64,000 bases of DNA from Alkalihalobacillus sp. AL-G (GTDB lineage: Bacteria; Bacillota; Bacilli; Bacillales; Fictibacillaceae): positions 2,046,001 to 2,110,000 of the forward strand of contig NZ_CP094656.1 in the NCBI RefSeq assembly GCF_030643805.1, given 5' to 3'. Positions 28,709 through 37,371 of this stretch are shown piece after piece. The notes beneath the pieces were generated by a model. It was not told the origin of the DNA and searched no databases. It was given only the letters and a program-made list of their open reading frames with translations. Each line of letters starts with the position of its first letter. The first letter of the stretch is position 1. The position numbers and the translations under genes were made by a program.

Positions 28709-29569
28709 ATGAAGGACACAAGCCAAATTAGTGAAAATCGCGTAATTAGTGGTGGCGATTTTACGATGAAAATCCGCCTTGATTATTTCAGTGAGCGGCT
28801 AAAAGTGGAAGATTATCGTGGAAATGTCAACTCGATTCACAAACAAATCCAACGAATCTCGAATGAGCACTCGTTCGCAAAAGTAATCGTGAAATCACGC
28901 CAAGAAGACTGGATGACCTTCCTTTCATTTGGTTACCAGTTAGAAGCCCTCTTTCAACGCTATTTCAATGGGAATGATGCTTACGGAATGGCGATGTTTT
29001 TGGATAATAGCCGTAGAACGAGTGATTACTGGATTAATGAAGATAAGACATTGACCCAGATTCAAGAACTGTCCCGCACCTTGGACGTTCCGAACACACC
29101 GAATTATACGATTCGAAAAGCGGTTATCGCAGACGCAGTGCATTTAGCGGAATTATACCGAGCCGTTTTTGAAATCTATCCGACTCCCATGAACGATCCT
29201 TCTTACATACAAAAGCTGATTGAAGGCGATTCCATTTTTTACGTAGCGGAATTTGAAGGGGGAATTGTCAGTGCTGCCTCTGCAGATATCAATGCTACCT
29301 ATCATAATGCGGAGTTGACGGATTGTGCAACCTTACAAGACCACCGGAAAAATGGACTTATGAAAGTCCTGATCATGAAGCTTGAGGCGGAATTAAAAGA
29401 CAGACATATCTTTTGTGTGTATTCGATTGCACGTGCCTTGTCGTTCGGAATGAATGCCGTGTTCCATCAACGACATTACACATACACAGGACGCTTTACG
29501 AAAAACTGCAACATTTTTAATAAGTTAGAAGATATGAATCTATGGGTCTGTGATTTGTCCCGTAGGTAG
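28709..29569 (+). CDS. ablB: Beta-lysine N6-acetyltransferase
   Basis: 286 residues starting at ATG 28709 behind AAAGGGG. The C-terminal half is a GNAT domain with LQDHRKNGLMKVLI as the acetyl-CoA loop; the N-terminal half matches YodP/AblB. AblB acetylates beta-lysine made by KamA to N-epsilon-acetyl-beta-lysine, a compatible solute. It is read with the sigma-54 activator (65-bp gap), not from the sigma-54 promoter of kamA. The osmolyte role is from the family; the link to kamA is from context. Confidence 0.87.
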   Translation: MKDTSQISENRVISGGDFTMKIRLDYFSERLKVEDYRGNVNSIHKQIQRISNEHSFAKVIVKSRQEDWMTFLSFGYQLEALFQRYFNGNDAYGMAMFLDNSRRTSDYWINEDKTLTQIQELSRTLDVPNTPNYTIRKAVIADAVHLAELYRAVFEIYPTPMNDPSYIQKLIEGDSIFYVAEFEGGIVSAASADINATYHNAELTDCATLQDHRKNGLMKVLIMKLEAELKDRHIFCVYSIARALSFGMNAVFHQRHYTYTGRFTKNCNIFNKLEDMNLWVCDLSRR

Positions 29570-29634
29570 ATGGGATGCCGAAAAATCAGCATGTGAGTGA
29601 CAAGAAATGGGCAGCTAGGTGAGGAGGAAGTAGA

Positions 29635-31050
29635 ATGCTACTAGATGTGACCAATACAAAGGAAATGCTACAAGCAATCTTAAGTTCAATTGATGAAGGA
29701 ATTCACGTCATTAATGCGGAAGGTACGACTGTTTTTTACAACGAAATCGCTGCTCGCCATGATGGGGTTGTCGTTAACGATGTGCTTGCTAAACATTTGC
29801 TCGATGTGTTTCCGACCTTTTCGAAAGAAACAAGCACTCTGCTAAAGGTCATCGAAACAGGGGAACCGATCTACAACCAGCATCAACGATACCCGAATGT
29901 AAGAGGTCAGCTGATTGAAACGGTGAATACGACATTACCGATTTTAGTGGACGGGAAAGTGATAGGTGCGGTAGAAATCGCTAAAAATTTCACAAAAATA
30001 CAGCAACTATCCTGGAAGCTCATTGATCTTGAAGCGAGAGTAAATGAAACCCATTTACAGGAGAAACGTTCTCCTTCTGAAAATAGTGCGAGTTATCGTT
30101 TGACAGATATTGTTACAGTTAATGATGAATTCGCCAGTATAAAAGAAAAGGCATTAAAGTCAGCTGAATCTTCGTCACCCATTCTTATTTACGGGGAAAC
30201 CGGTACAGGTAAAGAATTGATGGTGCAGGGAATTCACAATGCATCAGAGCGTAGGAAACGATCCTTCATCGCTCAAAACTGTGCCGCTATTCCATCCTCA
30301 TTGTTAGAAAGCATCTTATTTGGTACTGCAAAAGGAAGTTATACAGGTGCGATCGAACGACCGGGTTTATTTGAGTTAGCAGATGGTGGAACACTGTTTT
30401 TAGATGAGCTCAATTCGATGCCGCTTGATACGCAGGCGAAAATCCTCAGGGTACTGCAAAATGGAAAAATCCGTAGAGTCGGGAGTACTTCAGAAAGAAC
30501 CGTAGATGTCCGTATAATTGTAGCGATGAACGAAGACCCGAATTGGTGCATGAATCAACAGACTCTTCGCAAGGATCTTTACTATCGCTTGAATGTCATT
30601 TACTTTAAAATTCCTCCATTACGAGAGCGGAAGGAAGACTTGCCTCTTTTAATCGATCATTTTGTACAGCGCTACAACTTTAAGCTCGGAAAATTGGTCA
30701 CACACGTTGCCAAGGACGTAAAAAGGGTGTTTTACGAATACAATTGGCCCGGAAATGTAAGAGAACTCGAGCACGCGATCGAATCAGCATTAAATCTGAT
30801 TGAAGGTAACACGTTGACGATTGAACACTTACCGCTCCATCTACTCGAAGCAACAAATCAGATTGGGGTTGAAACGATTATCCCAGCCTTGAGAGACGTA
30901 GTTTCAAGTACAGAGAAGAAATGGATCCGAAAGGCGATGCAAGCAACCGATGGAAATATCCAACGCGCCGCAAAGCTATTGAAAATACCAAGGCAAACAT
31001 TACAATATAAGCTTTCAAAGCTAGATCAAAACTTCACTGCCGAAAATTAG
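29635..31050 (+). CDS. Sigma-54-dependent activator, RocR/BkdR-like
   Basis: 471 residues from ATG 29635 behind GAGGAGG. Domains: PAS sensor (about 5-125), AAA+ sigma-54 activation domain (about 150-390), C-terminal Fis-type helix-turn-helix (IQRAAKLLKIPRQTLQYKL). Walker A is GETGTGKE. The sigma-54 contact loop reads GSYTGA instead of GAFTGA, a tolerated change. Walker B is GTLFLDELN. No receiver domain, so a ligand probably binds the PAS. Its gene ends 175 bp before kamA, and a near-perfect -24/-12 promoter lies between, so it very likely activates the lysine operon. Confidence 0.93.
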   Translation: MLLDVTNTKEMLQAILSSIDEGIHVINAEGTTVFYNEIAARHDGVVVNDVLAKHLLDVFPTFSKETSTLLKVIETGEPIYNQHQRYPNVRGQLIETVNTTLPILVDGKVIGAVEIAKNFTKIQQLSWKLIDLEARVNETHLQEKRSPSENSASYRLTDIVTVNDEFASIKEKALKSAESSSPILIYGETGTGKELMVQGIHNASERRKRSFIAQNCAAIPSSLLESILFGTAKGSYTGAIERPGLFELADGGTLFLDELNSMPLDTQAKILRVLQNGKIRRVGSTSERTVDVRIIVAMNEDPNWCMNQQTLRKDLYYRLNVIYFKIPPLRERKEDLPLLIDHFVQRYNFKLGKLVTHVAKDVKRVFYEYNWPGNVRELEHAIESALNLIEGNTLTIEHLPLHLLEATNQIGVETIIPALRDVVSSTEKKWIRKAMQATDGNIQRAAKLLKIPRQTLQYKLSKLDQNFTAEN

Positions 31051-31061
31051 GCAGTGTTTTT
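31035..31061 (+). terminator. Terminator of the sigma-54 activator gene
   Basis: CACTGCC (31035-31041) pairs with GGCAGTG (31050-31056), followed by TTTTT. It overlaps the stop codon and separates the regulator from the kamA operon. Confidence 0.88.
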
Positions 31062-31085
31062 GAATAATTAAAAATCACACTAACC

Positions 31086-31097
31086 TATTGTTCAATA
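31086..31097. promoter_or_regulatory. Possible upstream activator site
   Basis: TATTG-TT-CAATA inverted repeat 76 bp upstream of the -24 element, a usual distance for a sigma-54 activator. Only one copy was seen and the assignment is speculative. Confidence 0.35.
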
Positions 31098-31172
31098 AAA
31101 ATAGTCAATCACCCTTTATATCCCCCCATTCATATAGTGAACTAGCAACTGATTTTTCTGAATAGTGGAAAT

Positions 31173-31188
31173 TGGCACAAAACTTGCA
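31173..31188 (+). promoter_or_regulatory. Sigma-54 (SigL) -24/-12 promoter of the kamA operon
   Basis: TGGCAC (31173-31178), 5-bp spacer, TTGCA (31184-31188): a full match to TGGCAC-N5-TTGCW. It lies 37 bp before the kamA start and downstream of a sigma-54 activator gene. Confidence 0.93.
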
Positions 31189-31225
31189 TGTTAATTGGGT
31201 GAGACTAATAAATGGGGGGAATAAC

Positions 31226-32620
31226 ATGCTGCAATCTATTTACAAACCGAAGCGGCACTGGAAAGACATTGAACTTTGGAAAGACGTGACCGAAGAGCAA
31301 TGGAACGATTGGCTCTGGCAGCTGACAAACACGATCCGGACCGTTGATGATTTGAAAAAGGTAATTAATTTGACCCCAGATGAAGAAGAGGGTGTGCGAA
31401 TTTCAACAAAGACAATCCCATTGAACATCACACCATATTATGCATCTCTAATGAATCCAGATGATCCTCGTTGTCCTGTTCGGATGCAGTCAGTTCCGAT
31501 CTCAGCGGAAATCAACAAAACAAAGTACGACTTAGAAGATCCTTTACATGAGGATGAAGATTCTCCTGTACCTGGCCTTACGCACCGTTACCCTGATCGC
31601 GTCCTGTTCCTCGTTACGAATCAATGCTCGATGTATTGCCGGTACTGTACGAGACGTCGTTTTTCTGGTCAAATCGGTATGGGTGTCCCGAAAAAACAAC
31701 TCGATGCCGCGATCAATTACATCGCCAATACACCAGAAGTTCGCGATGTATTGCTATCCGGTGGGGACGGTCTATTGATCAATGACAACATTGTTGAATA
31801 CGTTTTGAAAAACTTACGAGCAATTCCACACGTTGAAATCATCAGGATTGGCACTCGAGCTCCAGTCGTATTCCCGCAGCGGATCACTGAGAACCTTTGC
31901 AACATTCTAAAGAAATACCATCCCGTATGGTTGAATACACATTTTAATACATCGATTGAAATTACAGAGGAAGCTAAGAAGGCGTGTGAAATGCTTGCTG
32001 ATGCAGGTGTTCCGCTTGGAAACCAATCGGTTATCCTTGCAGGAATCAACGACAGCGCGCATATAATGAAAAAACTAATGCATGACCTCGTCAAAATCCG
32101 TGTTCGTCCGTATTATATTTACCAATGTGATTTATCGGAAGGCATCGGACATTTCCGCGCACCGGTATCGAAAGGATTAGAAATCATCGAAGCGCTTCGC
32201 GGCCACACGAGTGGGTACGCGGTTCCGACTTTTGTCTGTGATGCACCTGGCGGCGGAGGGAAAATTTCCTTACAGCCGAACTACATGATTTCTCAAAGTG
32301 CTGACAAGGTCGTTCTCCGGAACTTTGAAGGGGTGATCACAACCTATCCAGAACCGCAGGAATACGTTCCAGGTCGAGCAGATGCCTATTTTGATGAAGT
32401 GTATGAAATAACTGAAAAACCGAAAACAATTGGGGTCGCTGGTCTTATGAATGATGAAGCATTCAACCTTGTGCCCGAAGGACTTCAGCGTCTGAATCGT
32501 CGTAAAACTTATGAGAGTGATCCGGAACACAGCTCATTAAAAGACAAACGGTCGAAACGTGATGAAATGGTTGAACGCAAATGGCAAGCCGAACAGAAGA
32601 AGATGACTGCCGGAGATTAA
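31226..32620 (+). CDS. kamA: Lysine 2,3-aminomutase
   Basis: A radical SAM and PLP enzyme turning L-lysine into L-beta-lysine. ATG 31226 after GGGGGGA gives 464 residues; the upstream in-frame sequence covers the promoter and is not coding. The radical SAM cluster is CSMYCRYC, followed by LLSGGDGLL. The C-terminal region VPTFVCDAPGGGGKI holds the PLP-lysine region of KamA. First gene of a sigma-54 operon kamA-yokU-aminotransferase-CoA transferase-deacylase, equivalent to B. subtilis kamA-yodPQRST but rearranged and with a different promoter class. Confidence 0.96.
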   Translation: MLQSIYKPKRHWKDIELWKDVTEEQWNDWLWQLTNTIRTVDDLKKVINLTPDEEEGVRISTKTIPLNITPYYASLMNPDDPRCPVRMQSVPISAEINKTKYDLEDPLHEDEDSPVPGLTHRYPDRVLFLVTNQCSMYCRYCTRRRFSGQIGMGVPKKQLDAAINYIANTPEVRDVLLSGGDGLLINDNIVEYVLKNLRAIPHVEIIRIGTRAPVVFPQRITENLCNILKKYHPVWLNTHFNTSIEITEEAKKACEMLADAGVPLGNQSVILAGINDSAHIMKKLMHDLVKIRVRPYYIYQCDLSEGIGHFRAPVSKGLEIIEALRGHTSGYAVPTFVCDAPGGGGKISLQPNYMISQSADKVVLRNFEGVITTYPEPQEYVPGRADAYFDEVYEITEKPKTIGVAGLMNDEAFNLVPEGLQRLNRRKTYESDPEHSSLKDKRSKRDEMVERKWQAEQKKMTAGD

Positions 32621-32631
32621 GGAGTGATTGA

Positions 32632-32904
32632 ATGGAGTGTATGTGGTGTGATTCAACTCATGCGAAAGAGTCTGCAAAAACCTGTTACTGGGAACTTCCA
32701 GATGGCACAAGGGCGATCGAAATTACAGAGATGCCATCGGTTGCTTGTCCGGATTGCGGAATGGAATATCAAGTAGAATCATTGATTGAGGAAATTGAAG
32801 ACCAATTGATGCTTATCAATACAAAGCTTCTGCCGAATTCAATACCATTTTCAGAATTAATGGCACAACCACGTCTTTTACAAAGAAATTATTTCAAATT
32901 CTAG
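32632..32904 (+). CDS. yokU: YokU-family zinc-ribbon protein
   Basis: 90 residues from ATG 32632 behind AAGGAGTG. Two CxxC motifs (MECMWCDS and ACPDCGMEY) form a zinc ribbon, as in YokU. It is encoded between kamA and the aminotransferase. Relatives accompany kamA in many bacilli, suggesting an accessory role in lysine aminomutase function, not demonstrated here. Confidence 0.82.
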   Translation: MECMWCDSTHAKESAKTCYWELPDGTRAIEITEMPSVACPDCGMEYQVESLIEEIEDQLMLINTKLLPNSIPFSELMAQPRLLQRNYFKF

Positions 32905-32916
32905 CATGTGGTACGG

Positions 32917-32949
32917 GTCTGACTGGCATCTTGCTGATCAGTCAGATCC
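32917..32949 (+). promoter_or_regulatory. Intra-operon hairpin
   Basis: TCTGACTG pairs with CAGTCAGA across a 13-nt loop, between yokU and the aminotransferase. There is no T-run. It argues against the in-frame ATG 32906 as the start of the next gene and may affect mRNA processing or stability. Confidence 0.5.
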
Positions 32950-32977
32950 GAATTACAGAAAAGAGGTGTCATTCGCC

Positions 32978-34348
32978 ATGGCCAACCACTCACATCTAAT
33001 AAAACCTCTAGTTGGTGCACAATATCCAGAAGTTGCTTACGGGAAAGGAATCTTTTTATACGATACAGAAGGGAACCGATATTTGGATGGAGCATCCGGT
33101 GCAGTCACAGCTAATATTGGGCATGGTGTTACCGAAATCATTGAGGCGATGAAGGAGCAGGCTGAAAAAATCTCATTCGTTTATCGCTCGCAGTTTACGA
33201 ACCGACCTGCAGAAGAGTTAGCCGACAAACTTTCACAAATCGCCCCAGGTGATTTGAATTATGTGTTTTTTGTGAATAGTGGGTCCGAGGCGATGGAAAC
33301 GGCACTGAAAATTGCGGTTCAATATTGGCAAGAGAAAGGGCGGAAAGAAAAAGATCGTGTCATTTCTCGTTGGACCAGTTATCACGGTATTACGCTAGGT
33401 GCATTATCGATGTCTGGTCATGTCCTGCGACGAAATCGGTTTTCATCCCTGCTTGCCGACTATCCAGTCGTCTCACCTCCTTACTGCTACCAATGTCCAT
33501 TTTATGACACGTATCCAACGTGCGGCATGAAGTGTGCGAATGAATTGGAGACGGCTATCCAGCGTATCGGTTCTGATAAGGTAGCTGCATTCGTATTTGA
33601 ACCGGTTATTGGTGCAGCCGGCGGCGCAATCGTCCCGCCTGAACCGTATTTTGCTAGAGTAAAAGAAATTTGCGATCACTATGATGTCCTCTTGATTGCA
33701 GATGAAGTGATGACTGGCTTTGGTAGAACAGGGAAAACATTTGCGATGGAACACTGGGGAGTCGTACCTGACATTATGGCACTTGGTAAAGGGTTAAGTG
33801 CAGGGTATACACCAATTGGAGCAACTATGGTCTCAGAGCGTATTATCGAAACGATTGAAAGCGGATCAAAGGTAATCATGAGCGGACATACGTTGAGTGG
33901 CAATCCGCAATCGGCAGCCGTCTGTCTAGCTGTTCTAAAGTATATGGAAGCGAATAAAGTGATTGATATTGGAGCCTTCAACTCGGCAATCCTAGAGCAA
34001 GAACTTCGTCAATTGCAAAACAAATATCCGCTTATCGGGGATCTGCGAGGACTTGGAATGATGTGGGGCTTAGAATTCATCAGCAATCCAGATACGAAGG
34101 AATGCTTCCCAATCCAAACGTTTGTGACGGAGCGAATAATTAAGCGCTGTTTTGAAAAAGGCTTGATCGTTTATCCGGCTGTCGGTGGGATTAATGGGAC
34201 TTCCGGTGATTCTGTCATTATCGCACCGCCGCTTACAATAAACCAAGAAGAGATTCGCCAGCTTACCACGATACTTGAAGAAGCAATAACAGAAATCAGC
34301 TTAGAGCTTGATCAGGAAGGACTATTGAATCACCGCTCGATCAGTTAG
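32978..34348 (+). CDS. yodT: Class III aminotransferase, YodT-like
   Basis: 456 residues from ATG 32978, nine bases after AAGAGGTG; ATG 32906 is in frame but precedes a hairpin. Class III motifs: LDGASGAVTANIGHG near the N-terminus, FVNSGSEAMETALK, and ADEVMTGFGRTGK, with the PLP lysine in MALGKGLSAGY. Homologous to YodT of the B. subtilis lysine-beta-lysine operon. It probably transaminates a beta-lysine-derived intermediate; the exact substrate is inferred from context. Confidence 0.9.
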   Translation: MANHSHLIKPLVGAQYPEVAYGKGIFLYDTEGNRYLDGASGAVTANIGHGVTEIIEAMKEQAEKISFVYRSQFTNRPAEELADKLSQIAPGDLNYVFFVNSGSEAMETALKIAVQYWQEKGRKEKDRVISRWTSYHGITLGALSMSGHVLRRNRFSSLLADYPVVSPPYCYQCPFYDTYPTCGMKCANELETAIQRIGSDKVAAFVFEPVIGAAGGAIVPPEPYFARVKEICDHYDVLLIADEVMTGFGRTGKTFAMEHWGVVPDIMALGKGLSAGYTPIGATMVSERIIETIESGSKVIMSGHTLSGNPQSAAVCLAVLKYMEANKVIDIGAFNSAILEQELRQLQNKYPLIGDLRGLGMMWGLEFISNPDTKECFPIQTFVTERIIKRCFEKGLIVYPAVGGINGTSGDSVIIAPPLTINQEEIRQLTTILEEAITEISLELDQEGLLNHRSIS

Positions 34349-34420
34349 ACGTGAAATTAACCCTAAAAATCCGTTTTGTGGTACTTAAAAAATAGGTTTA
34401 TATCGTGCAAAACTTGAAGA

Positions 34421-34560
34421 ATACATGTCTAATTTCCAAAATACATGCCTAACTCGGAAAATACAAGTCCAACTTCCGAAATACAAGTCCAACTTCAGAA
34501 ATACATGTCCAATTCGAAAAATACATGTCTAACTAACAGGAATACACATCCGTTAAAAAA
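34421..34560. repeat. Tandem array of 20-bp repeats inside the lysine operon
   Basis: ATACATGTCYAACTTCCRAA-like units begin at 34421, 34441, 34461, 34481, 34501, 34521 and 34542: seven copies at 20-bp spacing with one 21-bp step. The array fills most of the 230-bp gap between the aminotransferase and CoA-transferase genes. It could be an operator array or simple tandem duplication. It has no coding sense. Confidence 0.9.
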
Positions 34561-34578
34561 AGAAAGGGGGGCTGTGCA

Positions 34579-35313
34579 TTGAAGCATGACATCCCTGATA
34601 AGCTAGTAGGTTACGAGCAACTAACCGATCATTTTAAAGATGGAATGACGCTCATGTGCGGTGGCTTTGGTGGTGTAGGTGCACCACCTGGGCTTATCAA
34701 TTTCATATTGGACCTCGGTACGAAAGACATCAATCTCATTTCTAATGATGTCGGATTTCCTTGGATTGGTCCTGGGAAGTTAATCACTGAAAAACGTGTC
34801 AAGTTACTGATTGCTTCACACATAGGGTCAAATCCCGAAGCAGGTAAGCAGATGCATAATGACGAGCTGGAAGTTTTGTTTTATCCGCAAGGTACGCTTG
34901 CAGAAAAGATTCGAGCCGGAGGAATGGGGCTTGGAGGTATTCTTGTCGATGTAGGATTCGGGACCCTCGTTGAAAAAGGAAAACAGCAGGTGACGGTTGA
35001 CGATCGACCATACATGATTGAGCCTGCCCTAACCGCAGATGTGTCGATTGTGTTTGCTAAGGAAGCGGATCGCTATGGCAATCTTACCTTTGATAAAAGT
35101 GCTAGGAATACGAATCCGCACGTAGCAACTGCTGGAGATATTACCATTGTTGAAGCAGAACGAATCGTGGAAATCGGTGAGATCGATCCTGAATGTATTG
35201 TTACACCGGGCGTGTATGTGGATTATGTTGTACCGAGTAAAGGGGTGGACTGGAAATGGGTTTGGGAGCTGAAACGCGAAGGCGGATTGCCAAACGCGCT
35301 GCACAAGAAATAA
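34579..35313 (+). CDS. yodS: CoA-transferase subunit A
   Basis: 244 residues from TTG 34579 behind AAAGGGGGG. Family I CoA-transferase alpha subunit: GMTLMCGGFGGVGAPPGLI near the N-terminus and AFVFAKEAD-like segment near the C-terminus. With subunit B it forms an acetoacetate/3-oxoacid-type transferase, here likely moving CoA to an intermediate of beta-lysine breakdown, as YodS/YodR in B. subtilis. It overlaps subunit B by 58 bp. Confidence 0.9.
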   Translation: MKHDIPDKLVGYEQLTDHFKDGMTLMCGGFGGVGAPPGLINFILDLGTKDINLISNDVGFPWIGPGKLITEKRVKLLIASHIGSNPEAGKQMHNDELEVLFYPQGTLAEKIRAGGMGLGGILVDVGFGTLVEKGKQQVTVDDRPYMIEPALTADVSIVFAKEADRYGNLTFDKSARNTNPHVATAGDITIVEAERIVEIGEIDPECIVTPGVYVDYVVPSKGVDWKWVWELKREGGLPNALHKK

Positions 35314-35918
35314 CGAAGGGAATGGTCGTCAACCTCGGGATCGGAATTCCGACGCTTGTCAGTGATTATATTCAACCAGAATTAGGGGTCATGCTGCATA
35401 CTGAAAATGGGATCTTAGGGATGGGGGGCTCACCGGCATCAGGAACAGAGGACGGCCACCTTTCCAATGCAGGTGGTTACCCGGTGACATTGATACAAGG
35501 TGCATCCTATTTTGATAGTGCCACCGCCTTTGGAATCATCCGCAAGGGCTACCTCGATTTGACGATATTAGGTGCATTGGAGGTCAGTCAACAAGGCGAT
35601 ATCGCAAACTGGATCGTTCCTGGGAAACGAGTACCAGGCATGGGTGGTGCAATCGACCTCGCCCAGAAAGCTAAAAAAGTTATCATATTGATGAACCATC
35701 AGAACAAGGATGGAGGATCCAAAATTGTTCATCGCTGCCGACTTCCATTAACGGTCCAAAAAGGTGCAAATATGATTATCACGGAAATGGCGGTATTTCA
35801 AGTGAATGAAGAAGGACTCGAGCTTATTGAGATCATGCAACCGTATACGTTAGAAGAAGTAGAAAGGGCGACTGAAGCAACGTTTTATGTGAGTACTCAG
35901 CTCACGATCAATTCGTGA
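35256..35918 (+). CDS. yodR: CoA-transferase subunit B
   Basis: 220 residues. ATG 35256, preceded by GGGTGG, overlaps subunit A by 58 bp, long but consistent with the family N-terminus (RIAKRAAQEI..G..VNLGIGIPTLV). The catalytic glutamate is in TENGILGMG. It ends in a terminator-like hairpin that includes its stop codon. Confidence 0.9.
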   Translation: MGLGAETRRRIAKRAAQEITKGMVVNLGIGIPTLVSDYIQPELGVMLHTENGILGMGGSPASGTEDGHLSNAGGYPVTLIQGASYFDSATAFGIIRKGYLDLTILGALEVSQQGDIANWIVPGKRVPGMGGAIDLAQKAKKVIILMNHQNKDGGSKIVHRCRLPLTVQKGANMIITEMAVFQVNEEGLELIEIMQPYTLEEVERATEATFYVSTQLTINS

Positions 35919-35926
35919 GCTTTTTT
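35900..35926 (+). terminator. Hairpin with T-run at the end of subunit B
   Basis: GCTCACG (35900-35906) pairs with CGTGAGC (35914-35920), followed by TTTTTT. It may only partly stop transcription, since the deacylase of the same pathway follows 30 bp later. Confidence 0.75.
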
Positions 35927-35955
35927 GATACATATAACAGGAGGGGGGCGTTTTG

Positions 35956-37209
35956 ATGCGAGTACAAATAAAGGAATGGCTGGAGGAACATCGTGAAGAA
36001 GCCGTCTCATTTTTACAAAAGCTTGTTCAAGAAGGTAGCGTACAAGGTAACGAAGAAGGGGTACAACGGTTGGTTCGAGATCGATTGACCGATATAAATC
36101 TTGAAGTCGATTTCTGGATTCCTGATGATGACGCCTTTTTAAACCATCCCTATTTTTGTGCAACACGGAAGGACTTTTCGAAAAGCCCGAACGTCGTTGG
36201 AAAATGGACAGGAACCGGTGGTGGAAAATCCCTTGTTTTAAATGGTCATGTCGACGTAGTGCCTTCAGGGGATCCGAATCAGTGGGACCACGATCCATTC
36301 AGCGGACAGGTTCAAGACGGAAAAATGTATGGTCGCGGCGTTACAGATATGAAGGGCGGTAATGTCTCACTTCTCTTAGCACTCCAATGTTTAAAAGATA
36401 TGGGTGTTTCATTAAAAGGGGATGTCTTGTTTCATAGTGTAATAGAAGAGGAAAGCGGTGGGGCGGGCACACTTGCGGCCATACTCCGCGGATACACGGC
36501 TGATGCTGCCCTCATACCTGAACCTACCAATATGAAAATATTCCCGGCACAACAAGGGTCGAGGTGGTTCCGAATCACAGTGCCCGGAAGATCGGCCCAT
36601 GGTGGCACACGCTATGAGGGAGTCAGTTCAATCGAAAAGTCGATGCTAATCATCCAGCAAATCCAACAGCTTGAAAAGGTCCGAAATGCACGGGTGAAGA
36701 GTCCACTTTATGAAAAAACACCTATTCCACTGCCGATTAATATTGGATCGATAAACGGAGGGAGCTGGCCATCATCAGTTCCGGATGTAGTGACAATTGA
36801 AGGACGAGTCGGAGTCGGACCCGATGAAACCTTAGAAGCGGTAACGGAAGAATTCGAACAAGCTCTACATGATATTGATGATGAATGGCTGAACATTCAC
36901 CCGGTAAAAATCGAATGGTTCGGAGCACAATGGCTCCCGGGATCCATCGATGTCGAGCATGAACTGATGGGTATTTTACAAAGTCGATTTAAAGAAGTCG
37001 TTGGACGTGAGCCAGAAATTGAAGCATCCCCTTGGGGTACAGATGGCGGACTACTCACTCAGGTCGGCAACACACCCTCGATCGTGATCGGACCAGGAGT
37101 GACTTCTGTTGCACACTACCCGAACGAGTACATTGAACTAGATAAAATTTTCGAAGCAGCTGAACTTTTCACACTCGTAATCTATGACTGGTGTGGGGCA
37201 GAAAGCTAA
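35956..37209 (+). CDS. yodQ: M20-family deacylase, YodQ-like
   Basis: 417 residues from ATG 35956 behind GAGGGGGG. M20 metallopeptidase (ArgE/DapE type): NGHVDVVP (metal His, Asp), GRGVTDMKGG (bridging Asp), EEESGG (catalytic Glu), and a dimerisation domain in the middle. YodQ is proposed to remove an acyl group in the beta-lysine pathway. Last gene of the lysine operon, followed by a terminator. Confidence 0.9.
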   Translation: MRVQIKEWLEEHREEAVSFLQKLVQEGSVQGNEEGVQRLVRDRLTDINLEVDFWIPDDDAFLNHPYFCATRKDFSKSPNVVGKWTGTGGGKSLVLNGHVDVVPSGDPNQWDHDPFSGQVQDGKMYGRGVTDMKGGNVSLLLALQCLKDMGVSLKGDVLFHSVIEEESGGAGTLAAILRGYTADAALIPEPTNMKIFPAQQGSRWFRITVPGRSAHGGTRYEGVSSIEKSMLIIQQIQQLEKVRNARVKSPLYEKTPIPLPINIGSINGGSWPSSVPDVVTIEGRVGVGPDETLEAVTEEFEQALHDIDDEWLNIHPVKIEWFGAQWLPGSIDVEHELMGILQSRFKEVVGREPEIEASPWGTDGGLLTQVGNTPSIVIGPGVTSVAHYPNEYIELDKIFEAAELFTLVIYDWCGAES

Positions 37210-37268
37210 CCAAATGGAAAAACAATTCCAAAAATCCCGAACAAACATTGCAACATAGCCGAACCAGG

Positions 37269-37305
37269 ACTACTCAGGATTGATGAATCTTGAGTAGTTT
37301 TCTTG
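37269..37305 (+). terminator. Terminator of the lysine operon
   Basis: ACTACTCAGGAT (37269-37280) pairs with ATCTTGAGTAGT (37287-37298), followed by TTTTCTTG. Confidence 0.8.
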
Positions 37306-37371
37306 ATTTTTCTACTTATAAAATCTCCCATATTATTGAACTTATGGTAGGATTATAGCAAGGGGGTAAGC

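Noticed and set aside
31051-31225. Lysine (L-box) riboswitch before kamA
   Set aside because: The leader after the sigma-54 promoter is only about 25 nt, too short for an L-box, and no L-box motifs are present.
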